Positions 53,391 to 55,192 of a stretch of 55,192 bases of DNA are shown one piece after another. A model generated the notes under the pieces. The model did not search any database, was not told the DNA's origin, and worked only from the letters and a program-made list of their open reading frames with translations. The DNA is from Erythrobacteraceae bacterium. Lineage in GTDB: Bacteria > Pseudomonadota > Alphaproteobacteria > Sphingomonadales > Sphingomonadaceae. The stretch spans positions 1 through 55,192 of the forward strand of contig JAIXPX010000001.1 in the NCBI GenBank assembly GCA_027486035.1. The letters are read 5' to 3'. Positions within the stretch are counted from its first letter, which is position 1, and each line of letters opens with the position of its first letter. The position numbers and the translations under genes were made by a program.

Positions 53391-53419
53391 CGCGGCTGGT
53401 CGATAGGCGCGGGCATGAG

Positions 53420-53451
53420 AAAACCCCGGTGGATCGCTCCGCCGGGGTTTT
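53420..53451 (-). terminator. Intrinsic terminator of groEL
   Basis: AAAACCCCGGTGGA pairs with TCCGCCGGGGTTTT (53420-53433 with 53438-53451, one G.U pair) around a TCGC loop. It is near-symmetrical and can act on both strands, but lies about 95 bases past the groEL stop on the minus strand. Confidence 0.85.
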
Positions 53452-53545
53452 CTTGTGTCTTGAGGCTGGGCCGACTCCGGCGGAGTCGGAGTCGGCAGAC
53501 GGGGCGCGGGCACCGGCCAGCAGGGCTGGCCGGGCCGCTATCCGG

Positions 53546-55192
<1,647 letters not shown>

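Overview
The window is GC-rich chromosomal DNA from an alphaproteobacterium, most likely Sphingomonadales (Erythrobacteraceae-like). This is inferred from gene content: two large TonB-dependent receptors, MipZ, a Flp pilin, a KdpD-type DUF4118 membrane domain, class II fructose bisphosphatase and an XRE/TetR/ROK regulator repertoire. A perfect 16-bp parS site and mipZ suggest, but do not prove, that the segment lies in the origin-proximal part of the chromosome. There is no rRNA or CRISPR array and no transposase or integrase gene.

Region 1 (about 155-17183) looks like an old genomic island. The 3' half of tRNA-Gly(GCC), from the anticodon loop to CCA, is repeated at 155-200 in the same orientation as the intact tRNA at 17109-17183. 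Nested inside is a second direct repeat (1821-2050 and 11811-12040, exactly 9,990 bp apart) that carries the 3' end of an FG-GAP lipoprotein gene. Between those repeats sits a tightly overlapping cassette: a ROK repressor facing a TonB receptor, then a glycerate 2-kinase, a GH63 hydrolase, an MFS permease, a ROK sugar kinase and a mannose-6-phosphate isomerase. The enzymes fit one pathway: import of mannosylglycerate, hydrolysis to mannose and glycerate, and phosphorylation of both products into glycolysis. The same block also holds an outer-membrane protein, a KdpD/KdpE-derived one-component membrane regulator and the divergent potassium transporter gene kup.

Region 2 (17200-22300) holds cnoX and a Lon-domain protein, then a zone of gene debris: a Gfo/Idh fragment fused to a receiver fragment, a TetR gene without its DNA-reading helices and a glycosyltransferase scrap. 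Among the debris are an XRE regulator with a perfect upstream dyad and an orphan Flp pilin with its own dyad. Region 3 (22300-26330) has a PAS hybrid histidine kinase with a LuxR-type regulator, then rlmJ and an RluE-type pseudouridine synthase.

Region 4 (26500-33145) is a five-gene overlapping operon: a siderophore-type receptor, an ABC-2 transporter with two related permeases, and a secreted zinc amidohydrolase of the AstE/aspartoacylase family. Region 5 (33400-43250) is housekeeping: tRNA-Gly(TCC), panC, mipZ with a membrane J-protein, a phosphomannomutase/phosphoglucomutase, hscC with a J-like partner that lacks HPD, and an Lhr-type helicase followed by parS. Region 6 (43285-46400) is a tonB-exbB-exbD-exbD operon read on the minus strand with a clear terminator; it would energise the TonB receptors. 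Region 7 holds homoserine dehydrogenase, glpX, a secreted hydrolase, a globin-coupled chemotaxis transducer, a decapitated zinc alcohol dehydrogenase and groEL at the right edge (groES would lie just outside).
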